Assembly (NCBI GenBank): GCA_012295275.1
Contig: CM022679.1
Location: 25,333,907-25,397,906 of the forward strand
From: Chrysomallon squamiferum
Taxonomy: Eukaryota; Mollusca; Gastropoda; Neomphalida; Peltospiridae
Length of the DNA: 64,000 nucleotides
Reading direction: 5' to 3'
A program made the translations under genes and the position numbers. Below, one piece after another: positions 45,301 through 58,571 of the stretch; position 1 is the first letter of the stretch, and each line of letters begins with the position of its first letter. The notes beneath the pieces are model-generated. The model was not told the DNA's origin. It saw only the letters and a list, made by a program, of their open reading frames with translations, and made no database searches.

Positions 45301-47124
45301 CTTAGATACCATTTTAAAAAAAAAAAAAAGATAATTAACATTATATACATACTTATAACAGACAGAAAGCATTAATACTTACAATAAGAAGTACTGAAAT
45401 GTTTGTTAAATACCCTTTTTTATATTTTTAATACATGAGAAAATCATGTATTATAGGTATTAAAAATTTATAGAAAGAAAAATTGAGTATATTAAATTAA
45501 TTCAGGGATATATAATACAGATAAATAATTACTTTTTTTTTAACATGGATAAAAGATTAGAAATGTATTTCAGGTACATAAATAATTTTTGTGTGTAGGT
45601 TTATGTGTATTGAAAATTAAAATTAAAGAATTAGTTTTAAATCTAATCACTGTTTGTTTCGTAAAAATATTTATTTATATACAAATACATACTTTTTTTT
45701 AAATTTATTTATTATTAATTTATTTTATGACTTTTTTTTATCTTGGCAACACCAAGCATATTTGGCAGTTATCTGTCATGATTTACTGTCAAACCACATT
45801 TTTATTACAAACTGTAACATACCTAATTTCCTTCACACATTTGAGAATGGGTTTAGAACCTGTATGAAAAAGGTTTTTAAAATGATATTAAGAAATAATA
45901 GCTCAGTATCTATCATTTTTGGACAGGTTAATGGCTGTTTTTAATGACATTTATTGTTTCTGAACTCTGTAAAATTAATGATAATGGTATACTAGTTAGT
46001 CGAGGATAGTTAAACTAATCTTTTGACTAGATCTCTGTTTTCAGATTCCTGATATTTTAGCTATACATTTAATAAAATGAATGACTGTTATCACTTTATT
46101 ATGAAAAGGTTCATATGCAAAATGGAATATATCTTTCTCAGTTATAATTATAAAATACATTCAGTTAAAGGACATTATAAAGAGCAAAATATACAAAAGT
46201 GTTGTTCAGTTTTATCACTTTATTAAGAAATGATTCATAAACTAAATTTACAACTTTTTTTTAGCAGACGCGTAAAAATCCTAATTAGTTTTTAATTCCC
46301 AAAACATTAAGCTAAGCATAAATTCTGGTGAAATGTGTCTTTTTTTTTTTTTTTTTTTTTTTTTGTTGCTGATGTGTAATTGAATAGCATCTCAGAGCAT
46401 CAACAAGGAATCTAATAAAACAAAATGAAGCTGGCAAAAATAATATTATTTAGAATCTTTTTTTTAATGAATCATCAGCTCTTTATAGCATCAGTTCAGT
46501 CATATGGTTTATGTCTGAGGATGACATTATATAAAAAAACAAATAAAACATTCAACATCCTTAGAAACAATAATCAGTGGAGAAATGTGTAATCGTTGAC
46601 TAGTAGAACTAAGAAGATTTGATCCCACAAACCGTAACACCTCACTCTAACACTTTCCTGAAGAGCTGCAGATTGCACATTAACAAGAAGTAATCCTGGA
46701 AACCATCACACCTCAAAATTCTAACATTCTTCTGCTCAGCTACAGATTCCATTGACAAGAATCATGCAAAACATAACACCACAACCCACCATTCATCTAC
46801 AAGCAACAGCCTATTGTTAATAACTTTTTTTTAAATTTATTTTTAAAAATACTTTTCTAAAAATTTTATTTTCAGTTGGTGCTTTGTCAAATTTACGATG
46901 ATGGGTTTCGTTCAACATACACTGATGAACAGCCTCTTTCTGACATTCATGACAACGAACCGTTTCTGTACGCCATTGAACTGAACGAAAACAAAAACCC
47001 GTCTATGTCGTCTGACCGCTACGAGACACCTTACATCCAGCTGATTGTCATTCACACAGAGAAGGTCACCAGTCCTTTAGGATAGTAAGCAAAATTTCAT
47101 TAAAGTTCATATATCTAGTACATT

Positions 47125-47158
<34 letters not shown>

Positions 47159-47976
47159 CTGTATGTGTGTTGTGTGTGTGTTTCTGCACAGCAGATTGAT
47201 ATCAGTATGTGCTCTGTGTATTAACTGACTGTAAGGGAATAGTCCTTAAAATTATTACAGCTTTAAAAAAATCTTCTTTTTTTTTTTTGTTGTAGCTAAT
47301 TGTTTGTTTATTATTATAACTATATATATTTTTTATTTTTATTATTATTATGTTCTTTTTATCCCACGTATTTTAATAGTAAGTTAAATCTGGTTATATT
47401 TGTATATTGCAAAATTGATGTATTTACCTATACATCCAAGCACCCACAAACATATTTATATATATATATCATGGGTGTAACAAGACTGTATTGGAAATAA
47501 GACAAAAACACTTAACTGCTGAGCACAGTGGTCAAAAAAGTTTGGGCAAAGGGTCTGGAGGAATAAACAAGTTCATTCAGTGGATATCATTTCTATCAGA
47601 ATAGAGATTTATATTTTATATTTTGAATAAATCTTTTTTTTTTTTTTTAAATATTTTTTAAATAAAGTCTTTGCCATGTATATATATACACACACATCCA
47701 TACTGTTTAATTATTCTTATAATTAATGCATCATTGAAATAAAAGCAAAGAATGATTTTACTAAAATATTTTGTAAATGTCGTAAGTCAGTTAATAAACA
47801 TTTTTTAAACTGTGTTGTTGTTTTCAGTTACAGATTTTGTAGGCCCCAGGTATTGCGTGTGCCAAGAGATTTCAATTACAACCATCTCCAGCAAGAAATC
47901 TTGTATGAACTGGGAAAAGCTGTCAAAGATGAAGTTGTTCCAAAGGTTAGAGAAAATTTCTACTCCTTTTGAGGGA

Positions 47977-48049
<73 letters not shown>

Positions 48050-48307
48050 CACGTGATACATTTTATATTAAATTGAAGGTGTATGTCAGTATCTATTTTA
48101 TATCACAGTTTCACAAGTATTCATGTAATTATATTTGTGTTGTATTATAGATATTGTAATTATTTCAGATCATATTTTAAAATGTTAATGATATTAGCTC
48201 AATACACTTACCTATTTGTATATTTTGGTAACAGGTTTTTTTTTTTCTTTTTTGTTTGTTTTGGTTTTTTTATTTATGTTTATTTATTTTTTATTAATAT
48301 TATACTG

Positions 48308-48340
<33 letters not shown>

Positions 48341-48722
48341 ACCTGTATATGTAACACATTTTATATTAAATGTCAAATTACTGAAGGTGTGTGGGCTGAT
48401 TGTGTGTTTTATATCATATTTAACAAGTATTCATGTAAACAGTTATATATATATAATAATCAGATTTTGTAATTGTTTTAGATCATATTTTAAAATACTA
48501 ATGTTGTTAGCTCAGTACACTTACCTATTTCTATATTCTGGTAACTATTTTTTGGTCTTTGTTTATGGTTTACTTTGAACAGAAGAATAACACCCTGTTT
48601 CGACTAAGAATTGTAGATGGCTACCCAGGACGTCCCATTTATCTTCAGACAGATGTAGAAATGCCTTTCTTTACCCAGGCTGTTGACAGGTACCAGATTT
48701 TTTTTGTGTTTTTCTTAGATAG

Positions 48723-48757
<35 letters not shown>

Positions 48758-50537
48758 TACAGGTACAGATAAACATTCTGTTTTGTTTTTTTATATATAT
48801 ATATAAAATATGTTTCCTTTTTCTTTTTTTATTCCTTTTCTTTTCTTTTTTTTTTCTTTTTTGTTGTTGTTGTTGTTGTTGTTCTGTTCTATAATGGCTT
48901 TTTTTAATATTTAAATTAATTCAAGAATAATGTAATATAGTGTACTTAGGCTGAAACTCTCAACATTTGGACAAATCTCAGGTTTGTGCCATTTTAGATA
49001 TATTGTAAGCACAGGTGCAATCAAAGAAAAAACCCTCTGCATTAGACCTCCATTAATCTTACAGATTGTTTGACTGAGTTGTTTTTTTATTTGTAAAGTG
49101 TACCAGTATGTTCCATAACATATTTTATAATGTTATTTTTATGTTTTATTTTAATGTTAAACAACTTTTGATTAAAAAAAAAAAGAAGAAGAAAAAGAAT
49201 TGTTTACTAATTAATTTGTTTCTGAAAAGGTTTCTGAATAAACACTGAAAGTAGAAGATGATTTTCTATTTTTTTTTGTGTGTTTTCTTTTTGAAGTAAA
49301 AGAAAATTTGTTGATCTGTTTTGTTTTTTTCTCACCGAATGAAATTTTTAATAATTATAATATATTATTTTTTCGTATACTGTAAGTAAATAAATAGGTG
49401 TTTAATATCTGTTCAGTGCTTCTTATTCTTAATATTAATGCTAACTAAATGTCTGTTTTAAGCATGTATGTGCATGTGTGTTTGTGTGTGTGTATCTGAG
49501 GGTGTGCACACTGGGTGTGTCTTTATTAATAAATATAAACAAAACAAAAAGGCCTCCTAATATGAACAACAGACACTAATTATTCCCTTTCCAGGCAGCG
49601 CTCCAGTGAATATAAATCAAAAGTCGTGCAGTTTATCAATAACACAAGTTCAATTACAGTGACAGATTTCATCATAACATGTTATTTAAAAAAAAAACTA
49701 TATTTAACATTGACATTTTGATGCACATTAATGACAGGTATTTCTATGTTTGTTGTAATGTAAATTTGTGTATGTGTGTGTGTGAGTTTGGTTGAGAATG
49801 TTATTTATATATGTTTTTGTTGTTTATGAGTGTATGGTTGTACATAGGATTTTTGTTATGTATAGGATTTTATATTTTTATTATTTTATTTATATTGTTT
49901 TTTTTATTGTTTTTATTTTTTTATTATTATTTTTATTTTTTTAAATTATTTTCAGAGCTTTAAACTACAGTGAGAGATTTGGAACTCCTCATCTTAAACT
50001 AGTGGCAGAGTGGGAGCCTCATGTCAAAGAATGGTAAGCTTGAATTCATCTGTTAAAACATTCACTTCACTTCACTTCAGTTTTAAATACTTCAACATGG
50101 TATCCAGAATAACATGGACCTATGATGGCTTCCTGAACAACTGCTTCAAACAGATATAACAGTGATTGACAGAAATGTAACAGCTTTTGAAACAACAAAG
50201 GACATCTTAAATTTGTAGGATTCTGAATACCTTCATTATTTTGCTGACTCTGTTATAAAACAAGTGGCTCAAACTAGAATAATTGTTTTTATAAAATTCA
50301 ATACAAATTATAAAAATAGTGTTATTTTTGTAGAGACAGTATGAAAAGGCACTAAACAAGGAACATTTTAAATCAATTTACAATTGCTAATTACATTTAG
50401 GGTTTTAGTTTTCTTTATTAACTGCTTATATCAGGTTGAAAGAAAAAATATTTAAAAATATTTCTTTATTATTATTATTATTAGATATAAACATGTTTTT
50501 ATCTTTCTCTTTTTCTTTCTCTTACTCTGTATCTACC

Positions 50538-50616
<79 letters not shown>

Positions 50617-51671
50617 TCCTTTATTGTCACAAATACGTTTGTATTTTTCAGTATCATAGTCAACGATGAAGATTATGTCACCGAACACTCGTCTGTACAC
50701 AAACTACGCCTGGCACAGCAGCATGCCTTAACTACAACAATAGACGAGTGTTTCACAATGTACACACAGACAGAAGAGGCGAGTACTGTCATGCAGTTGT
50801 TCACAGTTTCATATCATTTTCTGAACAAAAAGAAACCCTTTATTTCGCACATCATTACAGATGTACATTTTAAATTCTGGATTGCACTGAAGCACAGTAT
50901 ACTGCAGTTATGTTCTGCAGACCGTGTCAGGGAAATGCTTCAGTTGCTGTAATGAGAGTTATAATGAAAATGTTATCATTACAGTTATTATTGTTCTGCC
51001 TCAACCATGTTTCTATATCAATTTTTTTTTTTTTTTTTAATTAAGCTGACTATTTGGAAATGTTTTGTCATGTAACTGATATCACTAATTCAGAGAGGTT
51101 AAAAAAAATTATTTTTCATTTAGTATTTTTCTTCATCAAGATGGGCAAAAATGGCCAATATTAAAAAGATTTTATTTGAGATAAAATAAACTGTACATTC
51201 TGCCTATGATTACTACTGTCATTGTTATTTATGTTGTGTGGTAAACTGCTTGGTAACATGACATCCAGTGGTTGTGTTTAATGTATCAGAAATTAGAACA
51301 ACCTGAGAATATATTATTTATATTTAACTATAATAAGAGTAACAATTGAATCTAAATAATGTGATAATGTTTCTCTTGTGGATTTGTTAGACGATTTTGG
51401 GGGGGTTTTTTGGTTGTTGTTTCTATTTTTATTTTTTATTTTATTTTAATTTTTAATTTTTTAATTTTTTTTTAATTGTTGTTATTTGATGGGTGGATCA
51501 CAGTATGTTTATGTTCTTGATTTAATTTCTTGGCCTATTAATATTTTGTATTTTTAGTTCTCTCCCTCTTATTTTAATTTGTTGTCATTTATTTTTTTTA
51601 TTATTGTTATTTGTTTTTAAATTTAGAACAAAGAATAAAGAAATCTACTTTGTTGCAATTTTTATTTCAAA

Positions 51672-51713
<42 letters not shown>

Positions 51714-52097
51714 TTTAAAGTTATAATAATGTTAGGACCATAAGTTTATAAAGTGAGAAACAAAATCTTGCCCTAAATATGTTCAGATAGTCGTAATATA
51801 TTATTTTCATAATTTCATTAATGTGTATTCTTCTACAGTTAAATGGAGATGATGCATGTTTGTGTTCACATTGTAAAAAACAAAAACAAGGAACTATCAA
51901 AACACTGGGTCTGTGGTCACTGCCCAACATCCTGGTTCTTCATCTCAAAAGATTTAAACAGGTACTTCAAAATATTTATACTTAATAACCCTTTATTTGT
52001 CAAAGACTTGATAAGAACTGGTTTTAATATATAATTTATCAGTAGATAAATGAGTAACTTAATATAAGTAATTGCTGCACTTATACAACTTTAAACA

Positions 52098-52161
<64 letters not shown>

Positions 52162-53006
52162 CATCATTATTATTGTTGTTGTTATTATTATTGTTATTAT
52201 CATCATTGTTATCATCATCTTCATCATCTTCATTATGATTAATATTCTCAACTTAAAAACTAAAAAAATCATTGTTAAAATGAAATTTGTTTTTTCTCAT
52301 TTTATTTTATTTTATTTCATTTTGTCTTGTTTAATTATTTTATTTCGTTGATTGATTTATTTATTTTTATTTTTTTAATGTTTTATTTATTTATTTATTT
52401 ATTATTTATTAGACGGGAACAAGAAGAACCAAACTGAACATAATGGTAAAGTTTCCTATAGAAGGGCTGCAGATGGCTCACCATGTGATAGACACAAAAG
52501 GGGGAGGAGTCACAAATTCTGATGACACAACATATGACCTTTATGCAGTGTGTAATCACTATGGCAACATGAATGGTGGACATTATACAGGTAATATATA
52601 TTTACATTTGAAATGTATTATTAAACAATGTGTGTATGTATGTGTAAGAATGTATGTATGTATGTATGTGTATATATGTATCTTAAATTGATACACTGAC
52701 ATTAAATGTCATATTCATCTAATAATATTTCTTAAATATGATCAAATTAAAATAATCTTTCACTAATATATTTATTAATATAATGTTACTAAATGGAACT
52801 TTAATGACATTTCAATTTCAGCATTTTGTAAGAATCCTATTGACTGCATGTGGCATGAATTTGACGACACCCGAGTGAAAGCCATCAGTGAATCGCAGGT
52901 CGTCACTAAAGCAGCATATCTCCTCTTCTACCAAAAAAGAAGAATCACCAAGCAAACAAATCAACAACTACATCTAGGTGATCACTGGGTCTTTCACACA
53001 TTCTCT

Positions 53007-53043
<37 letters not shown>

Positions 53044-55891
53044 GCAGTCCGATCAGATCTGGCACCCAGTCCTGCCCCACCACCCCGACCACGCCCAAGT
53101 CAGTCCACTTTGATATGTCGTCGCCCATGCACTTCCCTGTGGACGACACTAACGGAACCAGGTCACGTTCTGAATCGCTGGTGTCAAATCAGATGCCTAG
53201 CAAGTCTATCCTACGACCTTTGACCCCACAGCAAGGTGTCAGCCGAAACAGCAGTGTGAGTTACGAAGAAAAGAGCAGCGAGCCGACAGCTACAGCTAAA
53301 CGGCAGCAGGTACATGACGTAAAGCCTAATGTCAGAGGTCAGAGGCACACTGTGGCATGTTCTCCATCTTTAAAGATGGGAGCTTGTGTTGATGTACCTC
53401 AGAAACCCACGGAAGAATCGCTCTACAAAGGAAAACTTTATCCCGACGATGCGAAAAAGCCGTACGTGGACAGTCACGTTGATCTGAAACTGGTGGATAA
53501 GAAGAAGCAGCTCAGACTGCCTTTGTCATCATCAGAACATGACGTCTACAATCCCGTACCGTTAATTGAACTCTGGCCCATCTTGCGTTCTGAGCCTAAA
53601 TTTAATGGAGCACCTGTAAATCAGCAGGGACATACAGACAGACAAGCAGACGGCAAGCAAGGATATGGTGAAAAATATCAAGGACAGAGTGACAGACAGC
53701 ATTCATTTGATGAAACTGACCCACGATCCCAGGAAACAAGAAACCAGCAACTGATAACAGAAGAAAACAAATATGAGCCTCTTCGGTCATTCAAAGAAAG
53801 TGTTACAAGATCGGTGAATGTTTCCAGTCAGCATTCACAGAAAACTGAAGACAGGAGGGTGTCTGAAAGCAGAGAAAAGCAGAGCTTGGGAGTAAGAGAG
53901 AGAGTGAAACATTTTGAAAAAACTGAAAATAAAAGATCAGCTGAAAATGGAAGCAAGCAGACTGGAGATAAAAGCAAAGAGACAATGACTATTAAGCAGT
54001 CCATGGTTTCCATGACAACCAGCAATGGTAAAGTTCCCATTCCAGTCCAAAGTCCTAATGTTGAGCACTCGGCTAATATTGCGGAACTGAAAAAAGAACG
54101 AAAAACTTCAGGTAAGCTTGCAAATTAAATATTTATGTCAAATAGTATTTAAAATCTAATAAAGAAAATTAAAATAAATAGAAAAAACATTTTGACATTT
54201 TCACTTTATCAGTATGAATATTTAGTTCATAAATTAAATAGATTATTTAGTAAACACCATTAATGATATTGTGTATTTATACAAACAGTAAGAAAAATAT
54301 TAACTAATAAAGATTTAAAAAATAACACTACAAATTCAGTTACTTAAGTCAAACTTCCATTAACATCAAGATATTTTGTTGTTGTGTGTGTGTGTCTAGG
54401 TTCTTGAACATGATTAAGGCTAAAATGTACTTTACTGCAGTTGAAAAACACTAAAGGTATGGTATCAGTACACATCTTTTTGTGGATCATCAGTGCAGAT
54501 TTAACTTGTAAAACAATATTTTAATTTAATACTATTTACTAGTAAGTAATCTGAGATAACTGGATTCACCTGGATTACCATTCACTGTAACAGTTCACTT
54601 TGTTTTCACAATTCTTGGTTAAAATGTCGTCACACATAATGACATAGAATATAAGATGATAAATGGTAATAAATGCCAAATGTGGCAAATCTGGGTTGCC
54701 CGAGTTTGACAATACATAATGAAAACAAAACAAATGTGTGTACTAGTCACAGCTGAGTGAACTTTGAGTTCATCCTTCCTTGTCACTAATGTGTGCAGAA
54801 ATGTCAAGAATGTAAACAGATGTATAAATTACAAACTGATGCCATTTAACATTAACTAGTTTTCAGTTTAGTCAAATGGTTTTGTGAAATATTTACATTA
54901 TATCATTGTTTGTTCTTGCATTTAATTTAAATACTTTGTCCTGGGATACTGAGCATTTGTGTTTTGTGTTATATGATTTACATATAGACAGATAGATAGA
55001 TAGATAGATAGATAAAACCCATTTCTGTGAATTATACATCTTTGTTGGACCAGAATGTATCCTTTTTAAATAATTAGTAATTACCAGTAATAAAAAAAAT
55101 TGTTTTCTCTATTTTGTTATATTATTGTTGTTGCTGTTGTTTATTAGCACTGACTAATTCATTTTATTACCAAGATAAAATATTAATGAAAGCAGAGCCA
55201 GAGTAAATATTAACTAACAGCTGAACTGAATTTAAAGTTCAGTAATACAATATAACATACAAAATAGTGTTTTGGAATTATCTTCACTCTGGTGACTTCT
55301 TCGTGGCTTTATTGGATAAGGTGTTTTTATCTTTATTATATAATTCAGGCAGATCTTTGGTCATTTTTTTTTTTTTTTTTTTTTTTTTTAGTTACCATTA
55401 ATGGTTTCAGAAGAACTTCTGATGGTACAAGAGAGAAGTATGCAACAATTGCACGAATTCAAAATGCTCAAATCGACGAGCTAATGACTGCTAGTGATGA
55501 AAGCATAACTCGATCCAAGACAGATGACAACATATCAGCAAAAATTCTAGAAACATCAAAACGACTGGTTCAGCCGAAAGCTGTGCTGTCAGCCCAGAAC
55601 TATCCAAAATGCCATCCAAAATATAACCGTCACAAAAACAACGAAGTCGACCAGCGAGACACCGTGTCGCTGTCCAGTGTGGGTCGCCGCAGTCGCAGAC
55701 GTCCTCAGTCAGACAACATATCTGTGAAAAGCTTCGGCTACAGCTCGTACAACGGCTACGGGAAACGAGATTCCTCGGGTAGCCGAGGAGATGTCCGATA
55801 TCGACCGCAAATACACCGAGGAAGTCAGATTGCCTACATGAGACAGAGAGCTGAGATTCAAGGACCATATTTGAAAGAATCATCAGTATAG
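32814..55891 (+). CDS. USP31/USP43: Ubiquitin-specific protease of the USP31/USP43 type
   Basis: Cysteine deubiquitinase. Exons: 32814-33710, 43621-43941, 46876-47084, 47828-47945, 48583-48689, 49956-50033, 50652-50778, 51839-51961, 52413-52590, 52822-54111, 55392-55891; they join in frame to 1315 residues. An in-frame TGA at 32781 supports the ATG at 32814. The N-terminus (1-170) is Ser/Arg-rich and probably disordered. The Cys box GIYNHGNTCFMNAVLQCLAH gives Cys185; QHDAQEFFLWLLDRLHEDL follows. Zn-binding pairs CPDC and CSHC are seen, then LVLHLKRFKQ. The His box GNMNGGHYTAFCKN gives His717 and WHEFDD follows; the domain ends FYQKRR (about 760). All three catalytic positions are intact. The 550-residue C-terminal tail is polar, begins with an Asn run (about 782-794) and is basic near the end, like the long tails of USP31 and USP43; I cannot choose between them. 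Intron 7 starts with GC. Confidence 0.92.
35433..35780 (+). repeat. Diverged duplication in USP intron 1
   Basis: A block of about 130 bp containing aacaaaggat, ataacctgaact, cttgaacaggtcaca and aaattaaacaact occurs at about 35433-35566 and again at about 35643-35780, separated by a TGTGTATG-rich stretch. Confidence 0.75.
36309..36386 (+). repeat. Compound (ATT)n(ATC)n microsatellite
   Basis: ATT triplets at about 36309-36343 switch directly to ATC triplets up to about 36386, a clean phase change suggesting spread of a single T-to-C variant unit. Confidence 0.9.
40037..40181 (+). repeat. 65-bp tandem duplication plus partial third copy
   Basis: The unit starting cactgaatttaaagtgcata and ending ggaaattgttga is present at 40037-40101 and 40102-40166 with one visible base difference, followed by a partial third copy from 40167. 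Confidence 0.85.
43138..43632 (+). repeat. Degenerate tandem array that includes the USP exon 2 acceptor
   Basis: The anchor agagttt[cagt] occurs at 43152, 43278, 43462 and 43619. The first three are followed by atttatcaaa or atttaccaaa and then an A-rich gaaa stretch at 43187, 43344 and 43521. The sequences before the anchor are alike: accaaaagag, acccatagag, gccaaaaagag and gcccacagag. The last contains the used acceptor, with exon 2 starting at 43621. Spacing is 126, 184 and 157 bp. Confidence 0.6.
43942..46875 (+). other. USP intron 2
   Basis: 2.9 kb AT-rich intron with T-runs near 44346-44387 and 46341-46364. A small hairpin AGAGG/CCTCT lies near 44733-44748. No coding signal recognised. 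Confidence 0.75.
47085..47827 (+). other. USP intron 3
   Basis: 743 bp intron with a T-run at about 47127-47155, ATT-rich sequence near 47310-47350 and no coding signal. Confidence 0.8.
47976..48555 (+). repeat. (GA)n tract and duplicated about 180-bp block in USP intron 4
   Basis: GA-rich run at about 47979-48050. A block then appears twice, at about 48058-48236 and 48357-48545. Shared words in order are ttttatattaaat, gaaggtgt, acaagtattcatgtaa, agatcatattttaaaat, gttagctca-acact/tacacttacctattt and tattttggtaac/tattctggtaac. A T-run and an A-run separate the copies. The second copy runs almost to the acceptor of exon 5 (48583). Confidence 0.8.
48690..49955 (+). other. USP intron 5
   Basis: 1.27 kb intron with (GATA)n then (GA)n at about 48718-48757, (TTG)n near 48860-48880 and T/TTA-rich sequence before the acceptor. 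No coding signal recognised. Confidence 0.8.
50034..50651 (+). repeat. USP intron 6 with (CT)n tract
   Basis: 618 bp intron; a CT run of about 70 bp at 50543-50610 sits 40 bp before the acceptor, effectively extending its polypyrimidine tract. Confidence 0.85.
50779..51838 (+). other. GC-AG intron of the USP gene (intron 7)
   Basis: The exon 7 border reads GAG/gcgagt at 50778/50779. Joining GAG to the next exon (TTA AAT GGA) gives CFTMYTQTEELNGDDAC, the expected continuation to the second Zn-binding CSHC. The nearest GT (50784, gtactg) would create an immediate stop. The intron also holds T- and A-runs near 51020 and 51677-51710. Confidence 0.75.
52098..52225 (+). repeat. (ATT)n microsatellite in USP intron 8
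   Basis: ATT run at about 52098-52160 trailing into decayed ATC/GTT/ATT triplets up to about 52225. Confidence 0.9.
54112..55391 (+). other. USP intron 10
   Basis: 1.28 kb intron with (GATA)n at about 54986-55013 and a T-run of about 30 bp just before the acceptor at 55391. Phase 1 on both sides supports the junction (G/TT codon). No coding signal inside. Confidence 0.8.
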
Positions 55892-57537
55892 CAGACGATG
55901 GTGTGAGTCAGTGGTGATGACAGAAATCTTAAAATGATTCAGAAATCCATGTCTCTGTGTGTGTGTAAAATTTTGACGGTACCGGTAATTTTGCTTTTGA
56001 TTAATTTAAGTCATGTTTGTTAAAACTGTAGTTGTTATTATTATTATTATTATTAGTGTTAAAGCAGTGACAGAGTTTGCAGATTTTACAATTTGTGGAA
56101 AGAAGTGAAAAAACCTTTTTTTTTTTTTTTTTTCAATATCAAAATGGTTAAATAGTTAAAACAATTGTTTGGATTTTTTTTTTTGGGTTTTTTGGGGGGT
56201 TGTCTATTTTATTGTAGTTTATTTGTTACATTTTTCAGTGTGATGCATTTTGGAAAATGTTTTTTTAGGGAGAATTAGCAAATTAGAAAACTTTTTTTTT
56301 TTTTCTTTCCTTTTTTTATATATATATTTCAATTTTTAGCAAGGAATTTTGCTTTATAATTTAAAGTATACATAGGGGAAACCATTTTTCTAGTCTAGGC
56401 ATAAATATTTAGAGGTATTTGCTGCTTTATCAGTGCGTAAGTTAAATATGCAAGATAATTATGTGATAATTACGCTATTTGCCTAATATTTTGATATTAT
56501 ATTAATGATATTATTCAGCTTTATAATTAAATAATTAAATGTCAGTAAAGCTTAGAATTCTAGGAATTATTGGATTTACTTTTTATATAAAATGTCTCAT
56601 TTTTTTTCTTCTGATACATTAATATCTAGTAATGCACACACACAAAAAGATACATGCATATGTACATACATAAATACATATATACATAAAGACATAAAGA
56701 CAGACAGACATTTTCAGATATAAACACTCTCAAAAACATACAAATACATTTTTTAATACATCCATTCATATATAATGTACCTTCTCTTCTTTGTTATTTT
56801 TAGTTTATTCAATTCATGATTAGATATGTCAGAATGTATTGAATATTATAATGCCTTACAGAATTGAAAAAAGAATTCAACTTTACTTTTGCCAAGAAGT
56901 AGTATGTCAGCTTATGAGTTCTACAGCAGATACTTTATTACAACTCACATTTAATTTAGTTGATTCCTTGAATTATGTACATAAATTTAAAGCTTCAAAA
57001 TTATGTTATAATTCACTGATTATGTAAATACTCCTGTAATTTATATCTGCAACAGCATGACAAGTGCATTAATTAGTTTTCGTTTTGTTTTTTCACATTT
57101 TTTTCATTATAGTGTATGTTTGTTAGTATTATTTCCTTTTACTGTTATTGTTCATTTTGGTTGTGTTTTTTTTTGTTTTGTTGACCTTATGTATTTATGT
57201 AGTGTGACTTTTTCTTTGTTGTTTTTTTATTTTTCTAAACTTACTGAAAGGTTATTATTATTATTTTCAGTCAGTTATTAAAGCTCTTCCCATCTTATAT
57301 TTTTCATTTACCTTTGTAGAAATTAAAATTTCAAAGCATTCCAAAATATTTATTTAACTTTTTTATTATACAGATTGTAAATATACTTAATACATGCTTT
57401 AAAAGAGTCAGTTATTTAGGTTTATTCAAAATTCAAGAAAATAGAAGGTAGAATTTTGTTAGTTTTTATTTATGGTTTATTTTGGAGGGGTAGGGTAATG
57501 CATTTATTGACAGTTTAAATCAAGTGTAGTGTGTTTT

Positions 57538-57603
<66 letters not shown>

Positions 57604-58331
57604 AATTCTGTTTAATTTAAGTTCTTCTAAGTAAAATATTTAGCTCTATAAATTTTCAGTCTTGTTTACAGAACTGAAGTATTACTGTTCACCTCGAAAC
57701 AGGTGTGACAACTTTCTACTTTCATTTGCTGTTGTTGTGCTTTTTTGTGGTGGAGGGTGGGGTTATTTGGGACTTTCTGGGGGAGGGTAAAGATTTTATG
57801 AGTCTTGGGTACCACTGCGTAGCTCAGTTAAGATGCACATTTCATCAGCTTAATATTTTGGTAATTAATTGCTCAGTTTTTGGATATTAATCGAACTGGT
57901 TGTGAAAAATATATTTAAACTGTTTATGTCACACACTGTTATAATTTAAAGTTGATATATTTCTTACTGGTAGTAAAACTGAATTAAATTTTGATGAGAA
58001 AAAGAAGATAAAATTATTCTGTAATTTTGAAATATTTCGTAGAATTGTTTTTGGTCAAGCCATTCTTGCCAAGAAAACAGCATCAAAACTGAATTTTAGT
58101 GCTCAGTAAAAGACAGATATTTTAGAAAAATCTGAAACATGAATCAAACTAGGAAATTGTTCGAATGGAATTTCTTGAATGAAACTGAAACATTTGTTAT
58201 GTAGAATACGCATTTTGTTTATGCATTAGAAACACTGTCAATATATTAAAATAGTTGTAATGTAACAGATTGTATTATATTGCACAAAATACAATGAATG
58301 AATGGTTGTGCTACAGATTATATATATATAC

Positions 58332-58376
58332 TTGTGTAATTATATATATATATATATATATATTATAATTACACAA
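58332..58376. repeat. Perfect inverted repeat with (AT)n centre
   Basis: Arms ttgtgtaattata (58332-58344) and tataattacacaa (58364-58376) are exact reverse complements around an alternating AT core that is also nearly self-complementary, giving about 22 bp arms able to form a cruciform or RNA hairpin. Confidence 0.85.
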
Positions 58377-58537
58377 TTATAATTTTTAAATTCAATATCA
58401 ATGCAATTTTTAGAAATTAACCTTTTATGACCTCTAAATTGCATATCAGCGTTAACATATTTGCTTTGTGCAATGTATTTAGTTACATATCAAATCATTT
58501 TTTTGTTTTCTTTTAGGTTTTTCCATCTTTTTTTTAA

Positions 58538-58571
<34 letters not shown>

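Noticed and set aside
53602-54040. Minus-strand open frames opposite USP exon 10
   Set aside because: Shadows of the coding strand; no independent motif or start context.
55491-55883. 130-codon minus-strand open frame opposite the last USP exon
   Set aside because: The plus-strand frame joins in phase to the USP tail and ends at a clean stop; the antisense frame reflects codon bias of the true strand.
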